Positions 17,055 through 26,668 of a stretch of 64,000 nt of DNA are shown here, piece after piece; within the stretch, counting starts at the first letter, position 1, and each line of letters opens with the position of its first letter. A model generated the notes under the pieces. The model was not told the origin of the DNA and made no database searches. It worked only from the letters and a program-made list of their open reading frames with translations. This DNA is from Candidatus Zhuqueibacterota bacterium (GTDB lineage: Bacteria; Zhuqueibacterota; QNDG01; JABMRT01). The translations under genes and the position numbers were made by a program. Location: contig JABMRT010000038.1 of the NCBI GenBank assembly GCA_013202295.1, forward strand, positions 1 through 64,000, given 5' to 3'.

Positions 17055-19202
17055 TTAATACACCAATCCCAGTGAAAAACGCGTTTCACGTCCGGGTGAA
17101 GGATATCCATCCACAATGACAATAGATTCATCCAGAAGGTTTCGCGCTTGCAAAGCCAATTCAATAGTGTAATGATCAAAACTAATTTCTTTAGTGAGTT
17201 TACTGTGAAGCAGTGAGTATGAATCCAGCTGGATTGTATTCACGGTATCTCCATACCGGCTGTCCACCCACTGATACTCGATCCCAAGAAAAACACCAAA
17301 CCATTTGATCCCAAATGACAAATCGATCTTGTTTTCAGGGCGGTATATGAGTTGTTGTGAAATTGGTCCAGTCTCATCAGTGGCCTCCATCAAGGTATAG
17401 GCAGCAGAAAAAGATATTCTGTTATTGGGAAGGGCAAGTGACACCCGGTTCTCAATGCCTTGAATTCTGGCGCGGCCGATATTTTGTGGAGACCAAATAT
17501 AATATGTATCCGCGGCCCATTGGATCAAGTTTTCGATTCGATTGTTAAAATAGGTGGATTCGAACTGAGTATTTATGGCATCGGATTTACGCAATACAAA
17601 TCCAGCATCATAAGAGTACCCCGTCTCCGGCTCAAGATCGGGATTCCCTTTGGAAAAAAAGTCAGCTGGCCAGTAAAGATCATTGAATGAAGGTGCGCGG
17701 TAAGACCGGCCCCAATTGGCTCTAAGTGCCAGAGACTGATTCGATCCAAATCCGATCAGCGTACCCACCTTGGGGCTGACTTGATCTCCTATGTGTTCAT
17801 AAACATCGTATCGAACTGCGGGAACAAGTTTCACCATCGCTGGCAGTCCAATAAGAGACGTTTGTTTGGTCCATTCGGCCTGAAGGTAAAGACTGATTTC
17901 TTTTCGTTGTTTTTTCGAAAACAGTGTACTCACCAATTCGTCATACTGAAATTCAGCGCCAGTCACCCATTGCAGTGATGTGTGTGTATGAATTTGCGCT
18001 TGCAATTGATATCCTGAAGAGCGGGTAATGTGTCGATCGTCTGCTGGAATCCAACCACCGGGTTCTTTGTATTTATTTTCATAATTCTGATTGAAAATCA
18101 GATGCCGCAGTCGGATTTTGTTTGAGAGTTGATTCTCGAGTTGGAATGATGTCATCCTTCGCTTCTCATTTCTGCGCGCGGTGGGAGAGGGATAAAATAG
18201 TGATCCAGATACACCGCGTTCTGAATCCAACATTTGAAAGAGAAATTGTAATTTGTTCTGTGCATTTAACTTATATTGGGCCTTTGCGAAAAGGTGATTG
18301 CCCAAGAAATCGTTGTTCTCCCGATTTAATTTTTCAGATAATCTGGAGGGGGTATAGGTGTAATCGCCTTGGGACTGATTGTGACTGAAGTTAATGAGAT
18401 AATTCAATTCGCCCACAGCATCCGAATATAGTATATCTGCAGTCTGCAATCCAAAGGAGCCGATGGACGAACGCACACCAAATTTTTTTTTATTGTCAGA
18501 AAATGGTGTCTTTGTAATGAGATGAATCAATCCTCCCACAGCGCCGCTGCCGTAAATGGCAGAATGACCACCGCGGACGATTTCAATTTGCTCGAGTGTG
18601 GAGACGGGGATGTTGTTGAGATCAACACCACCACCCTGAATGCCATTGAGTGGCATGTCATCCAAAAGCACGAGTACTTGTTCTGGATTGGATCCGCGGA
18701 TAGAAGGAATCTGAATTCCGGCCAGATGGTCATAACTTTTAAAATAAAGTCCGCCAGTATTTTCAAGTACTTCGCCGGCGGTGATGCCGGTGCTCTCGCG
18801 GATTTGTCTTTCTGTCAGAATTTCAGTAGAAACAGTGACTTGAGATTGCCGATGATCCGTGCGGGTGGCGGAGACCAGAACCGGATCAAACTGAATCGGT
18901 TCGGCTTCAAGGCGAAAATCAATGGTCGTGTCGGTTTTTGCATAGACGGTTGATTCAATGGATTTGTATCCGATCATATGGACAGAGAGTGTATACTTCC
19001 CGCGAGGCAGCTTGTCAAACACATAAAAACCGCCGTCCCGGGAGGCCGTACCGTAATTTGCATCGTTGATAAGTAAGTTGGCATCCGGAAGGGATTTACT
19101 GGTTTTGGCATCCAACACAGTGCCGGATATTGTTGCTGACCATAAAGATGAAAAAAAGTAAATCGTAATTGCAGAACAGATGATAATGATGCGGATAAAC
19201 AT
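17055..19202 (-). CDS. btuB: TonB-dependent receptor, BtuB-like, under a cobalamin riboswitch
   Basis: This is a 715-residue outer-membrane receptor. It has a signal peptide (MFIRIIIICSAITIYFFSSLWS), a carboxypeptidase-regulatory-like beta domain (ISGTVLDAKTSKSLPDANLL on), a TonB-box-like FDPVLVSATRT that resembles the BtuB box, a plug domain with IPSIRGSNPEQVLVLLDD and GSGAVGGLIHL, and a long barrel ending RFSLGLVY. The frame extends upstream, but that ATG lies inside the riboswitch B12 box. The ATG at 19202 has a GGGAGG site and heads a proper signal peptide. Vitamin B12 or another corrinoid is the inferred substrate, because of the riboswitch. Confidence 0.88.
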   Translation of the reverse strand: MFIRIIIICSAITIYFFSSLWSATISGTVLDAKTSKSLPDANLLINDANYGTASRDGGFYVFDKLPRGKYTLSVHMIGYKSIESTVYAKTDTTIDFRLEAEPIQFDPVLVSATRTDHRQSQVTVSTEILTERQIRESTGITAGEVLENTGGLYFKSYDHLAGIQIPSIRGSNPEQVLVLLDDMPLNGIQGGGVDLNNIPVSTLEQIEIVRGGHSAIYGSGAVGGLIHLITKTPFSDNKKKFGVRSSIGSFGLQTADILYSDAVGELNYLINFSHNQSQGDYTYTPSRLSEKLNRENNDFLGNHLFAKAQYKLNAQNKLQFLFQMLDSERGVSGSLFYPSPTARRNEKRRMTSFQLENQLSNKIRLRHLIFNQNYENKYKEPGGWIPADDRHITRSSGYQLQAQIHTHTSLQWVTGAEFQYDELVSTLFSKKQRKEISLYLQAEWTKQTSLIGLPAMVKLVPAVRYDVYEHIGDQVSPKVGTLIGFGSNQSLALRANWGRSYRAPSFNDLYWPADFFSKGNPDLEPETGYSYDAGFVLRKSDAINTQFESTYFNNRIENLIQWAADTYYIWSPQNIGRARIQGIENRVSLALPNNRISFSAAYTLMEATDETGPISQQLIYRPENKIDLSFGIKWFGVFLGIEYQWVDSRYGDTVNTIQLDSYSLLHSKLTKEISFDHYTIELALQARNLLDESIVIVDGYPSPGRETRFSLGLVY

Positions 19203-19250
19203 TTTGCCTCCCTTGCTTTCCCTCGAAAGCGATTTGGATTTCGGGAATTT

Positions 19251-19432
19251 CATCGGTCTCCTGACTTACGGCTCGAGCCTACTCTCCGGACCTTCCCATC
19301 CCTTTTCATAGAAAGAAACAGTGGCATGCAGCCGGATTTCGTTACCGATTACAGTAGCGGGGCTGTGGCGGATTCGCACCGCCTTCCCAATTGAAGATTC
19401 CCACAATTTGAGTTCGATATTCCTAAAGTGTT
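19251..19432 (-). promoter_or_regulatory. Cobalamin riboswitch 1 (before the BtuB-like receptor)
   Basis: On the minus strand the classical core is clear: GCGAATCCGCCACAGCCCCG then CTACTGTAATCGG, ending in the B12 box GTCAGGAGACCGAT at 19251-19268. No T run follows. A hairpin GCTTTC/GAAAGC (19215-19230) lies just before the GGGAGG ribosome site, so control at translation is more likely than termination. No clear promoter is seen right upstream, so it may be read from the preceding operon. Confidence 0.92.
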
Positions 19433-19477
19433 TTCTTGCGCCTCCTTTCCGGATAAAAAAATCAATTTTGAATAATA

Positions 19478-21307
19478 TTAATCAAATACCTTCCATTTAA
19501 TTCCATAGCGATAAGATCTGTTCGCGATTGGATATCCATACACTCTGAACAGATTGGCATCCAGCAAATTGTCCATGCTGAAAAAGACATCGGCGACCTG
19601 TAAAAAGGTCAGGACGGTTTTAAACTCCAGCACAGAACCGGACAATCCGGCCAGCGCCAGTTCGTCCCCAGCGAGACACCAGAATTCGCTCCTGAATTTG
19701 GTACCCAATCTGAAGTGAACCCTGAGGTCATCCTCAAAGAATGATCGATTCCATGAGAGCGTACCGGAGCCCCAAAGGTTGGGTCTTTCCAAAAGAACAT
19801 TTTCACTTTCATCCTCAGATTGAATGAAATTTAGCATCATCTGAAGACCAAAACCACAGAATGGTCCGATATTACCGGATGACTCAATTCCATAAAAATT
19901 GTGTTTCCCAGTGTTAATAAAAAGCGGTGTGATCAGATCTCCATTAAATCGGATGAGATTGGAGGTCCGACGATAAAACATTCGGGTGTAGAGAGCCAGC
20001 CATGAATCCTTTTTATATTGAATCGTGGTGTCAAAAATATGACTTCTTTCCGCACTCAGCTGAGGGGTGGTGTAATTGCTGGTGGCCTTTCGCAACAGTT
20101 CATACTCAAGGAGTGTCTCCTCCGGACCGTGTAAAATGGGCACGCTGAACAGTTCGCCAAGATGCGGATAGCGCGCTTCAATCGCACCGCCGATGCTAAG
20201 AGACCAATAGTTTTCGTGCGACCAGAGCAGATGCGCGTCACCGTTCCAAGTAGAGGGAACCTGATCCATCTTTGAAAGCCCAGCTGAACCTTGAAAAAGA
20301 ATCGGGCCATAAAGCGGTATTTCAATGTTTGAATAAATTCGATAGCTTGATGATGCGATCCTATCGGAATCCGGCATGGCTAAAGATTTATTGCTCCACC
20401 ATAATCCCATTTGCAAAGGAATACCGATATTTGAATAATCCTGATTAAAATGCAGTAAAGTGGATGACACAGGATATGTGGCTGCATTTGAGTGGTCTCT
20501 CTGCCGGTATTCAAATTCATTGTCAGAGAGATGCATTTGAATCTGGTTCTGTATATTTAGCATGTCACTTTGAATGTGAAAGAAATGATCTGTACGATCC
20601 GTTTTACGGAAGGGACTGGTCAGGGCAAGCTGGCCCGCAGGGAAATAGAATAGATCGGGAATATTTGTCTCGAGCTTGTTCATGAGGAGCCGATATTTCA
20701 GATCAATGTGATCCATCAAACGGATTGAGATAATCCCGCGGAGATTTTGCTTTTTAAAGGTTCGCGAGGGAATTTCCTCTGCATACTTTTCAAGAAGCGC
20801 GCCGAATCCATACGAAACATCGGAGGTGATGCTCTGGAAAAAATCAATATCGAGATCATTGAAACCCAGATTGCCTGTGCGGTAGTTGAATACAGACTCC
20901 GGTTGTGAAACCGTTTCATCCACGATGACAAGATTGATTACACCGCTGGGAGCAGAAAGACCGAAAGGATTTCCAGAAGTATAAACTTCAATCCGATCGA
21001 TGAGATCCACAGGAATCAAATTCAAATCGGTTTCCATGGTCCAGCTGTCTTGGATCGGAATGCCGTTTAAACAGATTACAGTTTCCTTGCTTGAAGCGCC
21101 GGACATCCTTAATGTGGACCATTGTCCCACGCTGCCGAGATCACGAATCCATACACCAGGGATGTGGTCCAATAAATCGCCAAGATATCGATAGTTGGAC
21201 CGTGTCAACTCATCCATTGAATAGACCAGTCCGGCAGAGCGGGAGTCGGCTTTCAATCCGGAGACAAGAAGAAGTCCGATCAATAATATGTGTTTTATGT
21301 GATTCAT
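19478..21307 (-). CDS. TonB-dependent receptor-like plug and barrel protein, B12 locus
   Basis: This is a 609-residue outer-membrane protein with a signal peptide (MNHIKHILLIGLLLVSGLKA) and a plug domain right after it (YLGDLLDHIPGVWIRDLGSV, LNGIPIQDSW, PSGVINLVI). A beta barrel follows, ending with aromatic strand residues. Unlike its neighbour it has no regulatory beta domain, and I see no TonB box between signal and plug. It follows the ECF S component by about 50 bases, so riboswitch 2 should control it. It may be a second corrinoid receptor or may act with the other one. Confidence 0.8.
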   Translation of the reverse strand: MNHIKHILLIGLLLVSGLKADSRSAGLVYSMDELTRSNYRYLGDLLDHIPGVWIRDLGSVGQWSTLRMSGASSKETVICLNGIPIQDSWTMETDLNLIPVDLIDRIEVYTSGNPFGLSAPSGVINLVIVDETVSQPESVFNYRTGNLGFNDLDIDFFQSITSDVSYGFGALLEKYAEEIPSRTFKKQNLRGIISIRLMDHIDLKYRLLMNKLETNIPDLFYFPAGQLALTSPFRKTDRTDHFFHIQSDMLNIQNQIQMHLSDNEFEYRQRDHSNAATYPVSSTLLHFNQDYSNIGIPLQMGLWWSNKSLAMPDSDRIASSSYRIYSNIEIPLYGPILFQGSAGLSKMDQVPSTWNGDAHLLWSHENYWSLSIGGAIEARYPHLGELFSVPILHGPEETLLEYELLRKATSNYTTPQLSAERSHIFDTTIQYKKDSWLALYTRMFYRRTSNLIRFNGDLITPLFINTGKHNFYGIESSGNIGPFCGFGLQMMLNFIQSEDESENVLLERPNLWGSGTLSWNRSFFEDDLRVHFRLGTKFRSEFWCLAGDELALAGLSGSVLEFKTVLTFLQVADVFFSMDNLLDANLFRVYGYPIANRSYRYGIKWKVFD

Positions 21308-21357
21308 ATAAATGTTATTCCAAGATGTGAATTCATTGTTAGAAAACCCACATGTTT

Positions 21358-21909
21358 CTATCCTAAAATGACTTTATGCAATCGCCTGATCAGAATGGGC
21401 AGCAATGTTGCGAATATCATCGTATTGGTAAAGATATGAACCGTGTAAAATCCGATGCCTTGAATTAATCCGGAAACAAGGATTGCCATAGTTTGGCCGG
21501 CCATGAAAAAATAAGCCAGCGAAGTGGTCAGTGCATAGAAAAAGGTGCAAAAGAAACCTGAAAATCCAAGGATAAGAGAAAAATGAATTCGATTCCGAAT
21601 ATGAAGTTTTCCAATAAAACCACCGAGCGTTCCGATCACTGCGAATGAGATGACCTGTGCTGCCCAGAGATGAAGGGGGGCCGCACCATAAGGATTGAAT
21701 GAAGAATAAATGGCTTCCGTCAGCGCACCCGCGAGCGCACCATATAAGGGGCCGAACAAGTAGCCGGATAGAAAAACAGTGGAAGTTACAAGTTCGACAT
21801 TGGGTACAACAGAGAAAATATATCCCAATGCCACCCCCAGTGCGATAAAAACTGCAAGAATGGTGATTTTCCGTATTCGGTTGTCTGAATGGATCACGAT
21901 GGTTTCCAT
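21358..21909 (-). CDS. ECF transporter S component, probably for cobalamin
   Basis: This is a 183-residue inner-membrane protein with about six hydrophobic segments. ITILAVFIALGVALGYIFSV and the segment PLYGALAGALTEAIYSSFNP resemble the substrate-binding subunits of energy-coupling factor importers. It is the first gene after cobalamin riboswitch 2, so B12 or a corrinoid precursor is the inferred substrate, as for CbrT-type proteins. The EcfA and EcfT parts are not in the window. A 183-residue frame on the same strand overlapping it is a shadow. Confidence 0.8.
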   Translation of the reverse strand: METIVIHSDNRIRKITILAVFIALGVALGYIFSVVPNVELVTSTVFLSGYLFGPLYGALAGALTEAIYSSFNPYGAAPLHLWAAQVISFAVIGTLGGFIGKLHIRNRIHFSLILGFSGFFCTFFYALTTSLAYFFMAGQTMAILVSGLIQGIGFYTVHIFTNTMIFATLLPILIRRLHKVILG

Positions 21910-22001
21910 TGTCCCGATTCATCAAAGAATTACTTGTAAGATGAGTGTTGTTCCGAAGGGTTACGGATAGATAATTAATTCTCAGACAAGAGGAGATACC
22001 C

Positions 22002-22032
22002 GGAAAAAGAAAACCGGCCTTGAAGGCCGGTT
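22002..22032 (-). terminator. Terminator of cobalamin riboswitch 2
   Basis: A perfect 9-base inverted repeat (AACCGGCCT at 22012-22020 and AGGCCGGTT at 22024-22032) is followed on the minus strand by a T-rich run. It lies between riboswitch 2 and the ECF gene. This is the expected layout for transcription stopping when B12 is bound. Confidence 0.88.
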
Positions 22033-22067
22033 AAAAACCAGATTCATTGCCTTCCCTCGGAGGACTC

Positions 22068-22245
22068 TTTGCATCAGATCGGTCTCCTGACTTCTCCGCT
22101 CTCGGGCCGCCTTCCCATCCCGCATTTGCGGGAAAGTGGCGAGATAGCCGTTGATTTGACCCATTAATGGGGCGAAGTTACAGTTGCGGGGCAGTTCCCG
22201 ATTTTCACGGGATTCCTCACATTTAACAATACAAATGTGATTGAC
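22068..22245 (-). promoter_or_regulatory. Cobalamin riboswitch 2 (before the ECF S component)
   Basis: Read on the minus strand, GGAATCCCGTGAAAATCGGG then AACTGCCCCGCAACTGTAAC form the standard core, and the B12 box GTCAGGAGACCGATC lies at 22077-22091. A terminator follows 40 bases later. The regulated genes are the ECF S component and the plug-barrel protein. An open frame of 137 codons that covers it is not a gene. Confidence 0.94.
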
Positions 22246-22258
22246 CTGCTGCGAAAAC

Positions 22259-22287
22259 AATATAGGGATTCCAGTTCGAGGTGTCAA
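22259..22287 (-). promoter_or_regulatory. Promoter of the B12 uptake operon
   Basis: On the minus strand TTGACA (22282-22287) and TATATT (22259-22264) are 17 bases apart, a near-ideal sigma-70-type promoter. Transcription would start about ten bases before the riboswitch. Confidence 0.85.
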
Positions 22288-22357
22288 GTAGAAATTAGTA
22301 AATGTTGGATTATCCTGGCAACTTTTTACAATATATAGTTTAATTTTACAATTATCA

Positions 22358-24754
22358 TCAATCAAGTTTTTGTATCGTCCGGCCGTTTGATTCAAACATC
22401 AAAGCGCCCTCTTTATCCGTCCGATGCACAATGGAATCAAACTGTTTATACCGATCCAGGATGATGGAATCTGGCAGGCCGTAACGGTTTTTCTCTGCTA
22501 CGGTTATCAGAGCATGTTCAGGTGTTACGGCTTTGATCCACTCCATAGAGGATGCAGTTTTACTGCCGTGATGACCGGTCTTGATGAGATCGCAGTCCAG
22601 ATTTCGCCAGTGCTGCAACATGGATTGTTCGGCTTCGATTTCCGCATCGCCTGCGAGAAGAAACGAAGTCTTTCCGTATGTCAGCAGGGTGACAATGGAT
22701 TGATTGTTCAGACTGTTCTGTTTCTTATTGCCAGAGGTTATATGTGATGAATCGGGTGAGAGAAAAAGAAGGTGAAGTCCCGGAAAACACACCACGCTGT
22801 CCGGAGCAGTGATGATACGTGAATAAATGCCTCTATCCTTTACACGTTTTAGAAATGTCGCAGCTTCCGCGGATTCGAAGGGAGATGGACCGAACAGCAC
22901 GGATTTGACTTTGAAATTGTCGAGGATATAATTCAATCCGCCGACATGGTCATTGTGAGGATGGGTACAAATCATGAGGTCAATGGTTCGAATCCCCTCC
23001 CGGATCAGATAGGGCGCTATGATGCGTTCGCCCGCATCGAATGTCATGTAGGCCGGTCCACCATCCACGAGAATGGTTTTATGTTTCGGGCATCGGATCA
23101 AGGCTGCGTCCCCCTGACCGACATCCAACTGAAAATAGGTTAGTTTGCTGTCCGGATTAATGAAGACGTTCGTCCAGATTTGTCCGTTTAAAAGAATTAT
23201 GCAGGCAATAATTAATATCTTGCGTAATTGTAACTGTTTCCACAGAATGAATAAAAACAGGATGAGGATGTAAAGGCACAACATCCAAATGTCAGGTGTG
23301 GGTAGAGTCACCGAAGCAAAGGGAAGTGCGGCTGTTCGCTGTACCAATCCGTTCAAGAGTCGAATAGCGAGATGTGCAATCATTGCGAAGGATCCGGCAA
23401 TCCACAGGCTGAATTGAGCGAATAAGAGGAAGATGAATCCGAGCCCTACAATCAGCCCTGCAAGCGGGATGGCAATGGTATTGAATAGAAGAGAAAGAAG
23501 GGGCAAGCGGTTAAAATAAGAAAGTGTCAAAGGCAAGGTGCAAATCTGGGCAGAGAGGGTCAGGATAATCAGCGAGGAGATTGCCCGGAGCGGCTGGTTG
23601 ATCCAATGTGTTTGAATTTGAATTCGCGGCAGAATCCATGCTGATATTTTTGGGTAAAAGACGAGAATCGATATAACCGCTGTGAATGAAAGTTGAAATC
23701 CCAGATCAAATAATTGGGCGGGATTGATTAAAAGGAGGACTAGGCCTGCGGCTCCGATCGCGTTTAATGGAGAGTTCCTGCGGTCGAGGATCTGTCCGAA
23801 CAGATAAATCGAGGCCATGAGTGCAGCTCGAAAAACAGGCGGTTTGCCCTCTGTGAGCAGCACGTAGAAAAAGAGTCCAAAAATGACACATACGGTTCTG
23901 ATTTTCCAGGGAAGGCGGATGAGCCCAAGAACAAATGAGAGAATGAGTGCGATGAATCCAACATGCAGACCACTTACGGCGAGGATGTGCACAATGCCCG
24001 CGCGGGCGTAGGCTTCGCGCATGGAGTCTTCCAACTCGGTGCGGTCGCCGAGCAGTAGGGTTTTGAGGAGGGGCCGGGTGGATTCGGGCAGTAGGTCATC
24101 GATGTTTCTGAGCAATCTCCTCCGAACTGGGTAAATAAGAGACCGAAGCATGGGATTGCCTTTTTGTCCAACAAATATTTTTAACTGATCATTCTGGTTT
24201 ACATAGAGAATCGCGTGAATGGACTGTCTGGCCAGATAGGCGCGATAGTCAAATCCGCCGGGATTGCGTCTTTCACGCGGGCGAACCAGTTCGCCTTCCA
24301 GTTCCACAATATTTCCGTATTTCATATTTGGTAATTTCTGATCCCTGACTTGGACGAGAATTTTTCCATCAGATGTATACGAGCTGTCCATGAGATGAAC
24401 GGACGTCACTTGTAATTGCAGGCCTGTCCGATTTTCTTTCGGGATCGGATCGCGGATCAGGAATCCAGTGATCTTGAGATCCGAATAATTCAGAAAATGG
24501 GAGATGTGATTTGTGGGTAGAATTTGATTCCGGAAGTTGGAATAAAAGGCGCCGAATCCAATTAGCGCAATGAGGATGAAGATGGAGCAGAAAGATCCGG
24601 CGCTCTTCATTCTGTGACATACAATCCAAAACAATAAAGAAGTTCCGCAAACAATTAGACTGGCTTGAAAATCTATTCCGAGATATTGATTCAGAAATAT
24701 CCCAAGAGCCAGCAGAAGCATAGTTTTTAAAGCGGGATGGTTTTGCATCCTCAA
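22358..24754 (-). CDS. comEC: ComEC/Rec2 family DNA uptake channel protein
   Basis: This 798-residue inner-membrane protein belongs to the family that carries single-stranded DNA into the cell during natural transformation. It has an N-terminal membrane/OB region, a competence domain with many membrane segments (SGLHVGFIALILSFVLGL near residue 260), and a C-terminal metallo-beta-lactamase-like domain with LDVGQGDAALI, LVDGG and HPHNDHVGG near residue 597. The start is uncertain: the frame opens with TTG at 24754, and an ATG two codons later sits directly against a GAGG. It follows the antiporter by 15 bases, so the two may be co-transcribed. Confidence 0.93.
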   Translation of the reverse strand: MRMQNHPALKTMLLLALGIFLNQYLGIDFQASLIVCGTSLLFWIVCHRMKSAGSFCSIFILIALIGFGAFYSNFRNQILPTNHISHFLNYSDLKITGFLIRDPIPKENRTGLQLQVTSVHLMDSSYTSDGKILVQVRDQKLPNMKYGNIVELEGELVRPRERRNPGGFDYRAYLARQSIHAILYVNQNDQLKIFVGQKGNPMLRSLIYPVRRRLLRNIDDLLPESTRPLLKTLLLGDRTELEDSMREAYARAGIVHILAVSGLHVGFIALILSFVLGLIRLPWKIRTVCVIFGLFFYVLLTEGKPPVFRAALMASIYLFGQILDRRNSPLNAIGAAGLVLLLINPAQLFDLGFQLSFTAVISILVFYPKISAWILPRIQIQTHWINQPLRAISSLIILTLSAQICTLPLTLSYFNRLPLLSLLFNTIAIPLAGLIVGLGFIFLLFAQFSLWIAGSFAMIAHLAIRLLNGLVQRTAALPFASVTLPTPDIWMLCLYILILFLFILWKQLQLRKILIIACIILLNGQIWTNVFINPDSKLTYFQLDVGQGDAALIRCPKHKTILVDGGPAYMTFDAGERIIAPYLIREGIRTIDLMICTHPHNDHVGGLNYILDNFKVKSVLFGPSPFESAEAATFLKRVKDRGIYSRIITAPDSVVCFPGLHLLFLSPDSSHITSGNKKQNSLNNQSIVTLLTYGKTSFLLAGDAEIEAEQSMLQHWRNLDCDLIKTGHHGSKTASSMEWIKAVTPEHALITVAEKNRYGLPDSIILDRYKQFDSIVHRTDKEGALMFESNGRTIQKLD

Positions 24755-24769
24755 ATCATGTTTGTTCGA

Positions 24770-26668
24770 TCAGTGAACCGGACGACTGATGCGATAAAAC
24801 AAGATGCCAAGCAGTAAAAGCCCAACCGGGATTAAAATGAACGGCGAAATGCCAAAGCCTGCCGGAATGTATCCGAATGCCAATGCAAGCGCGGCCGTGA
24901 GCAGTGCGTATGGAATCTGTGTCCGCACGTGTTCGATGTGACCCACACCGGAGGCCATGGATGAGAGAATCGTGGTGTCAGAAATCGGGCTGCAGTGGTC
25001 TCCAAACACAGATCCTGAAAGCACTGAAGCGATGGTGCTGACGAGCAGGCCGTGCTGCTGCGCGATGGGATATTCTGCATCCAAGGTGAGACGCCAGGCC
25101 ACGGGAATGATGATTGGAATTAAAATGGAAAGGGTGCCCCACGAAGTACCAGTCGCGAAGCTGATCATTGCAGCGATTAGAAAGACCACAGCGGGCAGCA
25201 GCGCGGGATGGAGCAGTCCACGGGTCATATGCAAAATGAATTCAGCTGTATGCAGATCCGCACAAATTTGGCCGATGCTCCATGCGCCAACGAGGATAAC
25301 CACAGCAGTCAACATATCCTTGAGGCCATCGAGAAACGCGTCCATGGTTTCGTTGATTGACAAGGCTTTTTTAAACACAGCCAGAAGGCCGGCCAGTAAA
25401 GAGCCTCCAAAAGAAGACCACATGAGTACTGAAAATGGATCGGATGCACCAAGGATCTCTCTCAGACCGTATGAGACGTTTCCCTGTTCCTGTAATGAGT
25501 GGGCTCCGCTTTGCCAAAGCCCGATAAAGGTCATGACAATGACGGCAATCACGGGCAAGAGTGCGTTAAGGATTGGCATTTTCTGTCCGTCAGATGAGGT
25601 AGAAACAGAATCCTCTTCGATCGGAGCGGTATGCAATGCCCGCAACTCCGCCTTTCGCATGGGGCCAAAATCTCGTCCAGTGATTGCGATAAAGACCACC
25701 AGGGCGAGCATCCACAAGCTGTAAAAACGAAAGGGGATGGTTTCAAGATAGGTCCAATACACGTTCCAGTCCAGACCCAGTGATTTGAAAGTGTCTTGAA
25801 TAAGGCCGAGTTCGAAACCGATCCACGTCGAAAAAACCGCGAGTGAAGTCACGGGGGCGGCTGTGGCATCCACAATGAAGCTAAGTTTTTCGCGCGAGAT
25901 GCGGTAACGATCCATGACCGGGCGCATGGTTGTGCCGACAATGAGTGTGTTGGCATAATCGTCGAAGAAGATCACAAGACCCATAAGCCAGGTGGCTATT
26001 TGGCACCGTCTGCGATTCATCACGCCCTTGGAGATAAAGTGTACAATGGCTTCGGTACCGCCGGAATGGGAGATGATACCGACCATGCCGCCGAGCATGA
26101 GCGTGAAAAGGATGACTGCGATGTGTTCGGGTGAATTCATGGCTTGAATGAAATAATGATCCAATGTTCGAAGTAAACCGGCTCCGGGATTCCATGAATG
26201 AATGCAGGACGCACCCAGCCAAACACCAGCAAAAAGGGAAATCAGAACCTGACGAAACAGGATGGCAGAAAGGATCGCGATAAGTGGGGGCAGCACACTG
26301 ATCCAGGCGGGAATGGTATGAATGTGGAAGTGTGTCCACTCGTCGTTCACCCAGACTTCGAAGGATCCCTTTTGATTTTCCCATATAACCGGGGGAGATT
26401 CGGCTTTGCCATCCTGAAAATGAAGGTGGGCAAGAGAAGTGTCCGATCCACTGATCTTTAATCCGCGAACCCGAATAATTCCGGAAAATCCATCATCCAA
26501 ATCGCCGGATTTGTTTTTTATCTCCATCAAAATTTGAAACGGCATATGGGATAAGGTGTATATTGGGGACTGAACTGTAATAGCCGGTTCGGATCCATGC
26601 ACACGAATTGTGACGGATAGAATTAACCAGCACACCATAGAAAATGTAAAACAGTTTTGTTTCATCAA
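24770..26668 (-). CDS. NhaC-type Na+/H+ antiporter family protein with extra N-terminal domain
   Basis: This 632-residue protein has a signal-like hydrophobic start, then about 100 residues of predicted beta-rich, soluble sequence, and then a multi-span NhaC-like transporter. Typical segments are FDDYANTLIVGTTMRPVMDR, DATAAPVTSLAVFSTWIGFE and FATGTSWGTLSILIPIIIPV, and VFGDHCSPISDTTILSS. Sodium/proton exchange is inferred from the family; some members exchange organic acids or amino acids instead. The N-terminal domain would sit outside the inner membrane. It lies just upstream of comEC. Confidence 0.85.
   Translation of the reverse strand: MMKQNCFTFSMVCWLILSVTIRVHGSEPAITVQSPIYTLSHMPFQILMEIKNKSGDLDDGFSGIIRVRGLKISGSDTSLAHLHFQDGKAESPPVIWENQKGSFEVWVNDEWTHFHIHTIPAWISVLPPLIAILSAILFRQVLISLFAGVWLGASCIHSWNPGAGLLRTLDHYFIQAMNSPEHIAVILFTLMLGGMVGIISHSGGTEAIVHFISKGVMNRRRCQIATWLMGLVIFFDDYANTLIVGTTMRPVMDRYRISREKLSFIVDATAAPVTSLAVFSTWIGFELGLIQDTFKSLGLDWNVYWTYLETIPFRFYSLWMLALVVFIAITGRDFGPMRKAELRALHTAPIEEDSVSTSSDGQKMPILNALLPVIAVIVMTFIGLWQSGAHSLQEQGNVSYGLREILGASDPFSVLMWSSFGGSLLAGLLAVFKKALSINETMDAFLDGLKDMLTAVVILVGAWSIGQICADLHTAEFILHMTRGLLHPALLPAVVFLIAAMISFATGTSWGTLSILIPIIIPVAWRLTLDAEYPIAQQHGLLVSTIASVLSGSVFGDHCSPISDTTILSSMASGVGHIEHVRTQIPYALLTAALALAFGYIPAGFGISPFILIPVGLLLLGILFYRISRPVH

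Noticed and set aside
21374-21925. 183-codon minus-strand frame overlapping the ECF S component
   Set aside because: It is another frame of the same DNA, full of His, Cys and Arg; the true frame has clean membrane segments.
21982-22395. Minus-strand frame of 137 codons between comEC and the ECF gene
   Set aside because: It runs through cobalamin riboswitch 2 and its terminator and has no protein-like features.
24957-25724. 255-codon plus-strand frame inside the antiporter gene
   Set aside because: It is antisense to a clear NhaC-type gene, with no ribosome site and no recognisable domain.
25881-26384. 167-codon minus-strand frame inside the antiporter gene
   Set aside because: It is an alternate frame rich in His, Ser and Arg, a shadow of the real gene.
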